Shown: positions 18,752 through 27,446 of the stretch, one piece after another
How positions within the stretch are numbered: the stretch's first letter is position 1
How the letters are laid out: the number at the start of each line of letters is the position of its first letter
NCBI RefSeq assembly: GCF_020880695.1
Contig: NZ_JAJIWO010000004.1
Span: 62,001-126,000 of the forward strand
From: Mucilaginibacter sp. UR6-11
GTDB taxonomy: Bacteria; Bacteroidota; Bacteroidia; Sphingobacteriales; Sphingobacteriaceae
Direction of reading: 5' to 3'
Length of the DNA stretch: 64,000 nucleotides
The notes under the pieces: model-generated
Databases searched by the model: none
What the model saw: the letters and a program-made list of their open reading frames with translations, nothing else
Told to the model about the DNA's origin: nothing
Made by a program: the position numbers and the translations under genes

Positions 18752-19851
18752 TGAAGGATTTTTTAGACCGGTATTTAAAGATACTTGACTGGTATATCAT
18801 CAAAAAATACCTGGGGACGTTTGTGTTTACCCTGGGCATATTTATCGTGATATCGGTGGTGTTTGATATATCAGAACACCTGGACAATTTCCTGTCTCAT
18901 CATAATACTTTCTATGATGTCGCATTTAAATATTATGCCGGTTTTATTCCGTTTTATATCAATCTGCTCTCGCCATTAATTAACTTTCTGGCGGTAATTT
19001 TCTTTACGGCCAAGATGGCTAACCAGACTGAAATCGTCCCGATACTGAGTGGTAAGGCGAGCTTTAACCGCTTCCTGAGGCCCTACTTTGTGTCGGCTAC
19101 GCTGATATTTATTGTGTCATTATTTGCCAATTTATACCTCATACCTTTTACCAATAACCTAAAGGTGAAGTTTGAAAATGCCAACGGTTTTAACGGTGAT
19201 CAGCAAAAAAACCAGGTACATTTAAAGCTGGATAACCGCACTTATGTATACGTAGATTCATACGATAATACGTCGCATACGGGCTACCAGTTTGTGCTTG
19301 AAAAGTTTGACGGCGATAAGCTGCGCGAGAAGACCGTAGCCAATACGGTTACCTACGATTCATTAAAAAGGAAGTGGATCCTGCACGATTATTCGGTACG
19401 ATATATTAACGGTTTGCGGGAAAAACTACTGCAAAATCTGCCCCAAAAAGATACCACTCTGGAGCTCTACCCCGCCGATTTTGAGGCCCATGACAATGTA
19501 TATTCAGCCATGTCATTAAGCGATTTAAACAGGAATATTGTCAAAGAAAAGATTCGCGGAGCGGGCAATTTAAGAGACATGCAGTACGAAAAATGGCGCC
19601 GTTTTCTGTACCCGTTCGCGTCGTTCGTGCTTACTTTAATTGGTGTTTCTATCTCGTCCAGGCGCGTCAGAGGCGGCATAGGTTTGCCCCTGGGGATCGG
19701 TCTTTTTTTATGTTTCGGATACATTGTGGTTGATAAATTCGCCCTGGTTTTTGCGATAAAAAGCGGACTGCCGCCAATGATTGCAGCAGGTTTACCCAAC
19801 TTCCTGTTCGGCTTACTGGGCTGTTATTTACTGTATAAAGCGCCTAAATAA
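18751..19851 (+). CDS. LptF/LptG (YjgP/YjgQ) family permease
   Basis: This 366-residue inner-membrane protein belongs to the LPS-export permease family, which works with LptB to pull lipopolysaccharide from the inner membrane. The N-terminal half has three hydrophobic helices (about 20-45, 60-90 and 105-130). A soluble beta-jellyroll domain (about 135-270) follows, then three C-terminal helices (about 285-365) with the typical SFVLTLIGVSISSRRVRGG. The start overlaps the tgt stop by one base. Only one such permease is in this window; the partner is presumably elsewhere. I cannot say whether it is the F or G subunit. Confidence 0.92.
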   Translation: MKDFLDRYLKILDWYIIKKYLGTFVFTLGIFIVISVVFDISEHLDNFLSHHNTFYDVAFKYYAGFIPFYINLLSPLINFLAVIFFTAKMANQTEIVPILSGKASFNRFLRPYFVSATLIFIVSLFANLYLIPFTNNLKVKFENANGFNGDQQKNQVHLKLDNRTYVYVDSYDNTSHTGYQFVLEKFDGDKLREKTVANTVTYDSLKRKWILHDYSVRYINGLREKLLQNLPQKDTTLELYPADFEAHDNVYSAMSLSDLNRNIVKEKIRGAGNLRDMQYEKWRRFLYPFASFVLTLIGVSISSRRVRGGIGLPLGIGLFLCFGYIVVDKFALVFAIKSGLPPMIAAGLPNFLFGLLGCYLLYKAPK

Positions 19852-19853
19852 GC

Positions 19854-20759
19854 ATGGCACAGCGCAGTGTAAATACTCCGGAGCTCAATAAAAACCTGCT
19901 TATACTTCATTTTACGGTCTTTATTTGGGGCTTTACCAGCATTTTAGGCGCTTTAATAAGCATTTCGGCCGTACAATTGGTCTGGTATCGCGTATTAATA
20001 GCCTTGATCTCGCTATTTTTGTACTTTAAATTCAACAAAACAGCCTTTAAAGTAAGCCGCAAAACCTTCCTGAAATTGTTCTTTACGGGTGCGTTGGTTG
20101 GCGGGCACTGGATACTTTTCTTTGCTTCTATCAAGCTTTCTACCGTGCCGGTAACGCTGGTTTGCCTGTCATCAATGACATTATTTACCGCGGTTTTAGA
20201 GCCGGTAATCAGCAAAAAACGGATCTCGAAACTCGAAATTATTGCCGGTTTATTAATCATAACAGGCATCGTTTTGATCTTTAAATTTGAAACTCAATAC
20301 ACTAAGGGGATCATAGCAGGATTATTGAGCGCGTTGTTTGCCAGCCTGTTTTCTATCATTAACTCCAAACAAGTACAGCAAACCGAGCCCGCCGTGATCT
20401 CATTTTTTGAGCTGACCGGCGCCTTTTTCTGGGCCACATTATACCTTGTTTTTACCGGCGGGTTTAACCAGGCCATGCTTTTAAAGCATAGCGATATAGG
20501 CTATCTGATATTGCTTGGCACCATCTGTACGTCCTTGGCTTACGTGGCCGGAGTATCAGTAATGCGCGAACTTTCTGCCTTCAGAGTGGCCCTCATCACC
20601 AACCTTGAGCCGGTATACGGCATCCTGATGTCGTTTCTTTTTTTTGGCGATATGAATAAAATGACCGCCGGATTTTGGGTTGGCGCTCTCCTAATTCTAT
20701 CTACTATCTTCCTGTTTCCGGTGGCCCAAAGGCAAATTCAGAAACGTAAAAACCGTTAA
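19854..20759 (+). CDS. EamA/DMT family transporter
   Basis: This 301-residue inner-membrane protein has ten predicted helices arranged as two EamA repeats (about 15-145 and 155-290). The start lies two bases after the lptF/G stop, so it is the third gene of the tgt operon. Family members export metabolites or amino acids; the substrate is not readable. Typical features are HFTVFIWGFTSILGALIS at the start and LEPVYGILMSFLFFGD in the second repeat. A hairpin with a T-run follows the gene. Confidence 0.92.
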   Translation: MAQRSVNTPELNKNLLILHFTVFIWGFTSILGALISISAVQLVWYRVLIALISLFLYFKFNKTAFKVSRKTFLKLFFTGALVGGHWILFFASIKLSTVPVTLVCLSSMTLFTAVLEPVISKKRISKLEIIAGLLIITGIVLIFKFETQYTKGIIAGLLSALFASLFSIINSKQVQQTEPAVISFFELTGAFFWATLYLVFTGGFNQAMLLKHSDIGYLILLGTICTSLAYVAGVSVMRELSAFRVALITNLEPVYGILMSFLFFGDMNKMTAGFWVGALLILSTIFLFPVAQRQIQKRKNR

Positions 20760-20785
20760 AAATTCTTTATCATCTACCCTTGGGC

Positions 20786-20808
20786 AACGACTTCTAAGGT
20801 CGTTTTTT
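20786..20808 (+). terminator. Terminator after the tgt operon
   Basis: AACGAC at 20786-20791 pairs with GTCGTT at 20799-20804, extended by two inner pairs over a 3-nt loop, and is followed by TTTT. Confidence 0.65.
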
Positions 20809-21595
20809 CGTGATAATAACCGGTAGGGGATAATACCACACCCTATCCAAACGAATTTTAAGCCCCTCTCACGCACGCTGTAATTTTAGCCTATCCACAT
20901 ACATATTTAAAATTTCGATCAATTACAGGGCAAATTTCAAAAGTAGATTTGTGTATCGGATCTATGTTTTATTTTACCCTTAAAAAGCAGCTTAATCAAT
21001 ACAAAAAACGAATGGATTTTCAATTAAAAAAAGTTTATGATCGCCTTAAATAAATAATTTAATACATTGAAAATCAGATCATTATAGATATTAACTAAAT
21101 TAAAAATTGATATTATATTGATTTTTAATTTAATTTTTAACTAATAAATTTAGCAAATATTCGATTTAGTGTGATTTTTTTAATTTAAATCACTGTAATT
21201 CAAAGCATTTATGACGATTATATTGACAAATTTATCACTATCGATACTTTTGGCCTAAATTAAGACAGTTAGTGTACTGAAACCGTGAAATTAGATTAAG
21301 CCCGAAAAAGGCATGATGGAGAGCGGAAGAGAATTAGAAAAAAATAAACCCTGAAACTGTGTTTTAAAAAAAAGCATTTGATTATAGGCATTGGCGTCGA
21401 TGTTACGGCTTGCCCCAAAACAGAATTTGACAATCACGATTTTCTGATTTTTAAAAAGGGCTCAGCTCCCTTCCTGTTTTTTACTTTAACATTTACGGGA
21501 TTTTTATTTAGCCCCCTATCCTGTTTTTTGAAATGGATTTTTATTCCATCTATAAAAATCGGATATTAGCTAAAACTGTAAACTCCCAAAAAGTT
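20809..21595. other. AT-rich stretch without a recognisable gene
   Basis: About 790 bases hold no convincing coding sequence. The part from about 20,940 to 21,370 is extremely A+T-rich, with runs of TTTAATTT and a 7-bp inverted repeat GTGATTT/AAATCAC at 21171-21193. A 63-codon frame at 21378-21569 has no family resemblance and unusual codon use. An untranslated RNA, a regulatory region or a decayed insertion are all possible. Confidence 0.5.
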
Positions 21596-21880
21596 ATGCG
21601 CATAAAAACAATGGTTATCATTTTAGTTACCGTGTTGCTCACGATAATCCTGATGCAAAACACCGAGCCTGTAAAATTCACCATTTTGTTTGGCACGTTT
21701 TACATTTCAAAACTGGTAGCCCTGGCGGCCTTCGCACTGGTGGCATTTATTTTGGGCGTGCTGGTTGGCCGTCCCAAAAAAGTAAGGACCCTGGGCGGCG
21801 GGTTTAATGACGGCGATTACGACGGCGACAAACCCGATACACTAAGTGACGAGGACAGGGATTACATCAGCCATCCCTAA
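21596..21880 (+). CDS. LapA (DUF1049)-like small membrane protein
   Basis: This 94-residue protein has two hydrophobic helices (about 5-22 and 38-60) around the LapA-like core MQNTEPVKFTILFGTFYISK. A basic turn (GRPKKVRT) and an acidic tail follow (GDYDGDKPDTLSDEDRD). LapA-domain proteins sit in the inner membrane and have been linked to lipopolysaccharide assembly, but the family match here is by pattern only. The ATG at 21596 is preferred over the open frame back to 21533, because the extra residues are not hydrophobic or conserved-looking. It converges on ispE with 13 nt between stops. Confidence 0.75.
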   Translation: MRIKTMVIILVTVLLTIILMQNTEPVKFTILFGTFYISKLVALAAFALVAFILGVLVGRPKKVRTLGGGFNDGDYDGDKPDTLSDEDRDYISHP

Positions 21881-21893
21881 AAAGAAATTTCTG

Positions 21894-22697
21894 CTAGATA
21901 TTATAGAACACCTGGTTGTCGTGTTCCAAAGCGCTAAGGTCAGGTGTTTTGTCAAAGATGCCAAACACAGATGCCCCGCTCCCGCTCATGCTGGCATAGA
22001 GAGCGCCGGCCTCATAAAGTGCGGCCTTTACCCCTCTTATCTCGAGATGGTTTTTGAAGATGTTATTTTCAAAATCATTTTTGATGAATTTTTTCCATTC
22101 TCCAATCGGCTCATAAATCAGGTCGAGCAATGACTCTTTAACCGGCGCCGGTTTTACGCCGCCATAGGCTTCGGATGTCGAGATATGGATGTCTGGCATC
22201 ACCAACGCAATTGAGTAATCTGAGAGGTCTAATTTTATCGTCTCAAACTCGTCGCCTTTCTCAAAAGCAAACACGGGCTTGTTCTCGATAAAGAAGGCGC
22301 AGTCTGCACCCAGTTTGCGGGCATAGTTTAGTTGTTCGCTGACGGATAGTTCAAGCCCAAATTTATCATTCATCAGCCTGATAAAAAAAGCGGCATCGGC
22401 CGAGCCACCGCCAAGCCCCGCGCCTATCGGGATATTTTTGTGCAGGTGTATTTTTACCGGCGGCAGGTCGAAATCTTTTTTAAGCAGCTGATATCCTTTT
22501 AGACAAAGGTTGTCTTCCTCAAGGCCGGGGATATCCAGGCCCGATGATTCGAAACTTAATTGGGCAGCCTCGATAGCTTCCAGGGCGTCGTTTATTTTTA
22601 CGGGATAAAAAATGGTTTCCAGATTATGATAACCGTCAGGTCGGCGTTCGGTAATATTGAGGCCTATGTTTATCTTTGCGTTTGGGAAATTAATCAT
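21894..22697 (-). CDS. ispE: 4-diphosphocytidyl-2-C-methyl-D-erythritol kinase
   Basis: This 267-residue GHMP kinase phosphorylates CDP-methylerythritol in the non-mevalonate isoprenoid pathway. The substrate loop NAKINIGLNITERRPDGYHN is at the N-terminus, with Lys and Asp positions as in IspE. The ATP-binding motif is PIGAGLGGGSADAAF (about residue 90), and the third motif is SGSGASVFGIF near the C-terminus. Size and motif order are normal. It diverges from thyA, and a promoter element for each was found in the gap. Confidence 0.95.
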   Translation of the reverse strand: MINFPNAKINIGLNITERRPDGYHNLETIFYPVKINDALEAIEAAQLSFESSGLDIPGLEEDNLCLKGYQLLKKDFDLPPVKIHLHKNIPIGAGLGGGSADAAFFIRLMNDKFGLELSVSEQLNYARKLGADCAFFIENKPVFAFEKGDEFETIKLDLSDYSIALVMPDIHISTSEAYGGVKPAPVKESLLDLIYEPIGEWKKFIKNDFENNIFKNHLEIRGVKAALYEAGALYASMSGSGASVFGIFDKTPDLSALEHDNQVFYNI

Positions 22698-22742
22698 ATA
22701 ACAATTAACAACGGCAGGTATTTATACACATCCGTAGGATAC

Positions 22743-22766
22743 CAAAAATAGATTATTTTTATTTGT
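22743..22766. promoter_or_regulatory. Divergent promoter elements for ispE and thyA
   Basis: On the minus strand, TATTTTTG (complement of 22743-22750) matches TAnnTTTG exactly for ispE. On the plus strand, TTTATTTG at 22758-22765 is one base from consensus for thyA, whose ATG is at 22822. Confidence 0.45.
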
Positions 22767-22821
22767 ACAGGAATAAACGTTTTACACATTCCATCATTCA
22801 CACCATCACTCATTCAGAAAA

Positions 22822-23616
22822 ATGAAACAGTATCTTGACCTTATGCGCCATGTCATGGAAACCGGCACCCAGAAACACGACCGCACCGGCACCGGCACCA
22901 TCAGTGTATTTGGTTACCAGATGCGTTTTAACCTGCAGGAAGGCTTCCCACTGGTAACCACAAAAAAGCTGCACCTGAAATCAATCATCCATGAGTTGAT
23001 ATGGTTTTTACAGGGCGATACCAATATTAAATATTTAAAAGATAACGGGGTGCGCATTTGGGACGAGTGGGCCGATGCTGACGGCAATCTTGGCCCGGTG
23101 TACGGTTACCAATGGCGCTCATGGCCCACCCCTGATGGCGGGCACATCGACCAGATCAGTCAGGTGATTAACCAGATCAAAAACAATCCGGACTCGCGCC
23201 GCATTATTGTTTCGGCCTGGAACGTTGCCGATGTTAACCAAATGGCGCTGCCACCCTGCCACATGCTGTTTCAGTTTTATGTGGCCGATGGTAAATTATC
23301 CTGCCAGTTATATCAGCGCAGCGCCGACATTTTTTTAGGCGTGCCATTTAACATCGCCTCCTACGCTTTATTGACGATGATGGTAGCACAGGTCTGCAAC
23401 CTTCAGCTAGGCGATTTTGTACACACTTTTGGCGACGCGCATTTATACAACAACCATCTGGAGCAAACCAAACTGCAATTGAGTCGCGAGCCGCGCCCAT
23501 TGCCAACTATGAAGATCAACCCGGATGTTAAAAACATCTTTGATTTTAAATTTGAGGATTTTGAACTGGAGAATTATGATCCGTGGCCGCATATTAAGGG
23601 AGTGGTTGCTGTTTAG
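22822..23616 (+). CDS. thyA: Thymidylate synthase
   Basis: This 264-residue cytoplasmic enzyme methylates dUMP to dTMP using methylene-tetrahydrofolate. The nucleophile is Cys146 in [11 protein letters not shown]. Phosphate-binding Arg21 (HDRTGTGT) and the paired arginines [11 protein letters not shown] are present, as is the folate-binding C-terminus IKGVVAV. Length and numbering match E. coli ThyA. The dihydrofolate reductase gene follows about 180 nt downstream on the same strand, separated by a REP-like hairpin, giving the classic dTMP-cycle pair. Confidence 0.98.
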   Translation: MKQYLDLMRHVMETGTQKHDRTGTGTISVFGYQMRFNLQEGFPLVTTKKLHLKSIIHELIWFLQGDTNIKYLKDNGVRIWDEWADADGNLGPVYGYQWRSWPTPDGGHIDQISQVINQIKNNPDSRRIIVSAWNVADVNQMALPPCHMLFQFYVADGKLSCQLYQRSADIFLGVPFNIASYALLTMMVAQVCNLQLGDFVHTFGDAHLYNNHLEQTKLQLSREPRPLPTMKINPDVKNIFDFKFEDFELENYDPWPHIKGVVAV

Positions 23617-23677
23617 TTTTTTGATTTAATTGATAATGACAACCGAAGAATGCGCTTCGAATAGCTACCTGTTTTCG

Positions 23678-23772
23678 TGCGTCATTGCAAGGAACGAAGC
23701 AATGACGCACTTGCTAATCAACCTCTCAATTAATTGTCCTATATAGAGATGCTTCGTCCCTCGCAATGACGG
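23678..23772. repeat. REP-like palindromic repeat between thyA and folA
   Basis: GTGCGTCATTGC (23678-23689) and GCAATGACGCAC (23700-23711) form a perfect 12-bp stem with a 10-nt loop. A second inverted copy of the module, GCTTCGTCCCTCGCAATGAC (23752-23771), matches the first at 18 of 20 positions. This GTCATTGCnAGGnACGAAGC module looks like a dispersed chromosomal repeat. Confidence 0.75.
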
Positions 23773-23800
23773 CTTAATTAAATAAAATTCAACAATTCCC

Positions 23801-24283
23801 ATGACCGTATCCATAGTAGTAGCCATCGCCGAAAACAACGCCATCGGCAAAAACAATAAATTGCTTTGGCATTTGCCTAAGGACCTGAAACACTTTAAAG
23901 AGATCACCACCGGCGGTACGGTTATCATGGGACGAAAAACCTATGACTCGGTGGGCAGGCCGTTGCCCAACCGGAGAAACATCGTTATAACGCGCCAGCA
24001 AATTGAAATTGCGGGCTGCGAGGTGGTTAATTCCATCGGGGCTGCACTGGCCCTATGCGCCGACGAATTGGAAGTATTTATTGTTGGCGGTGCCGAAATT
24101 TACAAACAGGCAATGCATCTTACAGATCGCATTTATCTGACGATAGTCCACGAAAATTTCGAGGCCGATACCTACTTCCCTGAAGTAAAGAAGGATATAT
24201 GGAAAGAGACCGAAAGACAGGACCATGAACCGGACGAAAAAAACCCGCTTCCTTACTCCTTCATCACGCTTGAACGCACATAA
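23801..24283 (+). CDS. folA: Dihydrofolate reductase
   Basis: This 160-residue enzyme regenerates tetrahydrofolate with NADPH, recycling the dihydrofolate made by ThyA. Visible motifs are VVAIAENNAIGKNNKLLWHLP (Met20-type loop), the acidic active-site residue in LPKDLKHFK, GRKTYDSVGRPLPNR (cofactor phosphate binding), and VFIVGGAEIY for the nicotinamide. Size is normal. It is probably co-transcribed with thyA or driven from within the short gap. Confidence 0.97.
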   Translation: MTVSIVVAIAENNAIGKNNKLLWHLPKDLKHFKEITTGGTVIMGRKTYDSVGRPLPNRRNIVITRQQIEIAGCEVVNSIGAALALCADELEVFIVGGAEIYKQAMHLTDRIYLTIVHENFEADTYFPEVKKDIWKETERQDHEPDEKNPLPYSFITLERT

Positions 24284-24338
24284 CAACGAGCCATTTAATT
24301 TTGTTTCAATTTAAAATTTCAGGGTTGCAAAATTTTGT

Positions 24339-24346
24339 TAGATTTG
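24339..24346 (+). promoter_or_regulatory. -7 promoter element of secDF
   Basis: TAGATTTG matches TAnnTTTG exactly, 52 nt before the ATG at 24399. No well-spaced -33 element was identified. Confidence 0.45.
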
Positions 24347-24398
24347 CCGTCTTGTTTAAAATGCTTATAAACTAATTAATTACATATTATAATTTACA

Positions 24399-27350
24399 AT
24401 GCAAGGTAAAGGGGTTATTAAATTTTTCGCCATAGTGCTAACGATTGTGTGTATTTACCAATTGTCTTTTACATGGGTGGCGCGCAAAGTTGAGAAAGAT
24501 GCTGAAGTATATGCGAAAGGCGATACTGCAAAAGTAAAGGCTTATCTGGATTCTGTTTCAGGATTGCCGGCCTATCCGGTGCTGGGCCATACTTATCAAT
24601 ACTGCCTTGAAAGAGAGCTTGCACTGGGTCTTGACCTTAAGGGCGGCATGAACGTTACCATGCAGATCTCGTTAGCTGAACTGGTAAAGGCATTGTCAAA
24701 CAACAATCCGGACCCTGCTTTTAACCAGGCATTGGTTAATGCAACAGCTGATACAAGGACCAGCCAGTCTGACTACATCACGTTATTTGTTAACGAGTAT
24801 GAGAAACTGGCCCCTAACGGAAAGCTGGCTGCCATATTTTCAACCAAAGACAACCAGGCTCATTTAAAATACAACGCCTCAAACAGCGAAGTAGAGAAAT
24901 ACCTGAAAGACGAGGCTGATGTTGCGGTAAAACAATCATACACGGTATTAAACACCCGTATTGACCAATTTGGCGTTACGCAGCCCAACATCCAGTTAGA
25001 GACTAACACCAACCGTATACTTATCGAATTACCTGGTGTTAAAGACCCTGAACGGGTACGCAAGCTTTTATCAGGATCAGCCAAGTTAGAGTTTTACCAG
25101 ACTTTTGAGAGCCAGGAAGTATATCCTATGTTTACCAGCATAGACAACATCTTAGCCGCTAAAACAAAAAACGCTGCCAAAGACACTGCCAAAACTACAG
25201 CTGGGGCAGCCACTAAGGATACCGTTGCTAAAAAAGGTGCGTTAGCTTTATTAAATAAAGTTGAAAAAACCGCAGCCAAGGATACTTCACTGGCTGCCAA
25301 ATCTAAATTAAACGCAGCTCATCCGCTTTTTACTGTATTACAGATCCCAACTTACCAGGATCAAAGCGGTCAGCAGCAATTGCGCCCCGGTGCGGTTGTG
25401 GGCTGGGCAATGCAAAAAGATACTGCCAAAGTAAACAGCTATTTACATAGTGCTGATGTGCAGGGATCATTACCACGCAACATTAAATTTGCATGGGGCG
25501 TTAAACCATTTGATAAAAAAATATTTGAATTGTATGCGCTTAAACTGTCGGGTGCAGAAAATGGCCCGGTATTAGGCGGCGATGTTATCAACGATGCACA
25601 AAATGACGTGGATCAAAAAGGCAGCCCCGAAGTTAGAATGGTCATGAACTCGCAAGGTGCCGAAAAATGGCGCGCGATAACTGCCGAAGCGGCACAAGGC
25701 AAAAAAGCAATCGCTATTGTTTTGGATGACAATGTTTACTCTGCCCCAAGCGTACAGAATGAAATATCAGGTGGCGTATCATCAATCTCGGGTAACTTTA
25801 AAGTTGAAGATACCAAGGATTTGGCCAACGTATTAAAAGCCGGCCGTTTACCAGCTCCCGCCCGTATAGTTGGCGAGGACGTGGTAGGTCCGTCATTAGG
25901 CCAGGAATCAATTAACGCCGGTTTAATCTCATGTTTAATGGGTTTACTGGTAGTATTGGTGTTCATGGTTGCTTATTATAACCGTGCAGGTACCGTAGCG
26001 GTTGTTGCGGTAATCATCAACGTATTCTTCCTGATGGGCGTGTTAACCAGCCTACGTGCTGTATTAACCTTGCCTGGTGTTGCCGGTATCGTGTTATTGT
26101 TCGGTATGTCGGTTGATGCCAACGTATTGATTTATGAACGTGTGCGTGAAGAGCTGGCATTAGGTAAGTCGGTCCGTTTAGCGGTTAGCGATGGTTTTAA
26201 ACATGCTTTATCATCTATCCTTGACTCAAACATAAGTACCTTCTTAACAGGTGTTATCCTGTTTGTATTTGGCAGCGGGCCCATCCAGGGTTTTGCAACC
26301 ACTTTGATGATCGGTATTATCACTTCCTTATTCTGTTCATTATTAATTTCAAGATTAATATTTGAGTGGATGATTGAAAAAGGCTGGGATATTAAATTCT
26401 CAAACCCATGGAGCTCACATACCTTTAAAAATGCAAACTTCGCATTCGTTAAAAAACGTTTCAGGTTCTATATTTTCTCAGGTACGTTTATCACCGCGGG
26501 TATTATATCGATGTTTGTGCAGGGCTTTAACTATGGTGTTGATTTCCAGGGTGGCCGTACTTATATCCTTAGGTTTCCTAATAAAAACGCCACTGTTGAA
26601 GATGCACGTGGGGCTGTAGAAGAAGTATTGGGTCATGGCACTTTGGTTAAAAAATTAGGATCAGACAAAATAAGTGTAACTACCAACTATCTAATTGAAG
26701 ATAACTCAACCACTGCTGATGCAAAAGTTGAAAACACTTTGTTGGATTTATTAAACAAAAAGGCAGTTACACAGATAAATAAAAAAGATATTTTAGGTTC
26801 GCAAAAAGTACAGGCTACTATTGCTGATGGTTTGAAAAAATCAGCTGTCTGGACCGTATTGTTTGCCATATTGGTTATATCGGCTTATATCTTATTACGT
26901 TTCCGCAAATGGCAATTTAGCCTGGCGGCGATGGTTGCAACTGCGCATGATGCTTTAATGGTGCTTTCATTCTACTCATTGTTCAGACATGTGTTGCCGT
27001 TCCTTGATATTGACCAGTCATTCGTGGCGGCTATATTAACGGTAATAGGTTACTCCATTAACGATACCGTGGTTGTATTTGACCGTATCCGTGAGTTCCT
27101 GCATTTACACCATGCAAAAACTGACGAGCCTAAAGAGGTTATCAACAACGCCATCAACAATACATTAAGCCGTACCATTATTACCGCTTTAACAGTATTG
27201 TTTGTATTGGTTATCCTGTTCATATTCGGTGGCGACGTTTTACGTGGCTTCTCGTTCTCGTTATTAATTGGGGTATGTTTTGGTACCTACTCATCAATTT
27301 GTATCGCGACACCGGTTATTATCGACTTCGGAAAGAAAGACCTGAGATAA
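24399..27350 (+). CDS. secDF: Fused protein translocase subunit SecDF
   Basis: This 983-residue inner-membrane protein uses the proton gradient to pull exported proteins out of the SecYEG channel. The SecD half (about 1-660) has an N-terminal helix, LGLDLKGGMNVTMQ, a large periplasmic domain, and five helices including GMSVDANVLIYERVREE. The SecF half (about 670-983) begins at FRFYIFSGTF, carries YGVDFQGGRTY, and has the matching helix GYSINDTVVVFDRIREF. The fusion is common in Bacteroidota. An Ala/Lys/Thr-rich low-complexity insert lies in the SecD periplasmic domain (about residues 250-305). A strong terminator follows. Confidence 0.97.
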   Translation: MQGKGVIKFFAIVLTIVCIYQLSFTWVARKVEKDAEVYAKGDTAKVKAYLDSVSGLPAYPVLGHTYQYCLERELALGLDLKGGMNVTMQISLAELVKALSNNNPDPAFNQALVNATADTRTSQSDYITLFVNEYEKLAPNGKLAAIFSTKDNQAHLKYNASNSEVEKYLKDEADVAVKQSYTVLNTRIDQFGVTQPNIQLETNTNRILIELPGVKDPERVRKLLSGSAKLEFYQTFESQEVYPMFTSIDNILAAKTKNAAKDTAKTTAGAATKDTVAKKGALALLNKVEKTAAKDTSLAAKSKLNAAHPLFTVLQIPTYQDQSGQQQLRPGAVVGWAMQKDTAKVNSYLHSADVQGSLPRNIKFAWGVKPFDKKIFELYALKLSGAENGPVLGGDVINDAQNDVDQKGSPEVRMVMNSQGAEKWRAITAEAAQGKKAIAIVLDDNVYSAPSVQNEISGGVSSISGNFKVEDTKDLANVLKAGRLPAPARIVGEDVVGPSLGQESINAGLISCLMGLLVVLVFMVAYYNRAGTVAVVAVIINVFFLMGVLTSLRAVLTLPGVAGIVLLFGMSVDANVLIYERVREELALGKSVRLAVSDGFKHALSSILDSNISTFLTGVILFVFGSGPIQGFATTLMIGIITSLFCSLLISRLIFEWMIEKGWDIKFSNPWSSHTFKNANFAFVKKRFRFYIFSGTFITAGIISMFVQGFNYGVDFQGGRTYILRFPNKNATVEDARGAVEEVLGHGTLVKKLGSDKISVTTNYLIEDNSTTADAKVENTLLDLLNKKAVTQINKKDILGSQKVQATIADGLKKSAVWTVLFAILVISAYILLRFRKWQFSLAAMVATAHDALMVLSFYSLFRHVLPFLDIDQSFVAAILTVIGYSINDTVVVFDRIREFLHLHHAKTDEPKEVINNAINNTLSRTIITALTVLFVLVILFIFGGDVLRGFSFSLLIGVCFGTYSSICIATPVIIDFGKKDLR

Positions 27351-27370
27351 CCACTAAAATACTTTTTACT

Positions 27371-27407
27371 AAAAAGCCGTCTTCAATGTTATTGAAGACG
27401 GCTTTTT
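27371..27407. terminator. Strong bidirectional terminator after secDF
   Basis: A perfect 17-bp stem (27371-27387 with 27391-27407) with a 3-nt loop is A-rich on the left and T-rich on the right. It separates convergent secDF and the alcohol dehydrogenase gene. Confidence 0.9.
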
Positions 27408-27446
27408 TTATTACAAAAAACCTATATAGCACTATTTTAAAAATGA

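Noticed and set aside
21378-21569. 63-codon plus-strand frame before the LapA-like gene
   Set aside because: Composition is irregular with long Phe/Ser runs, there is no match to a family, and it lies in AT-rich DNA without a convincing start.
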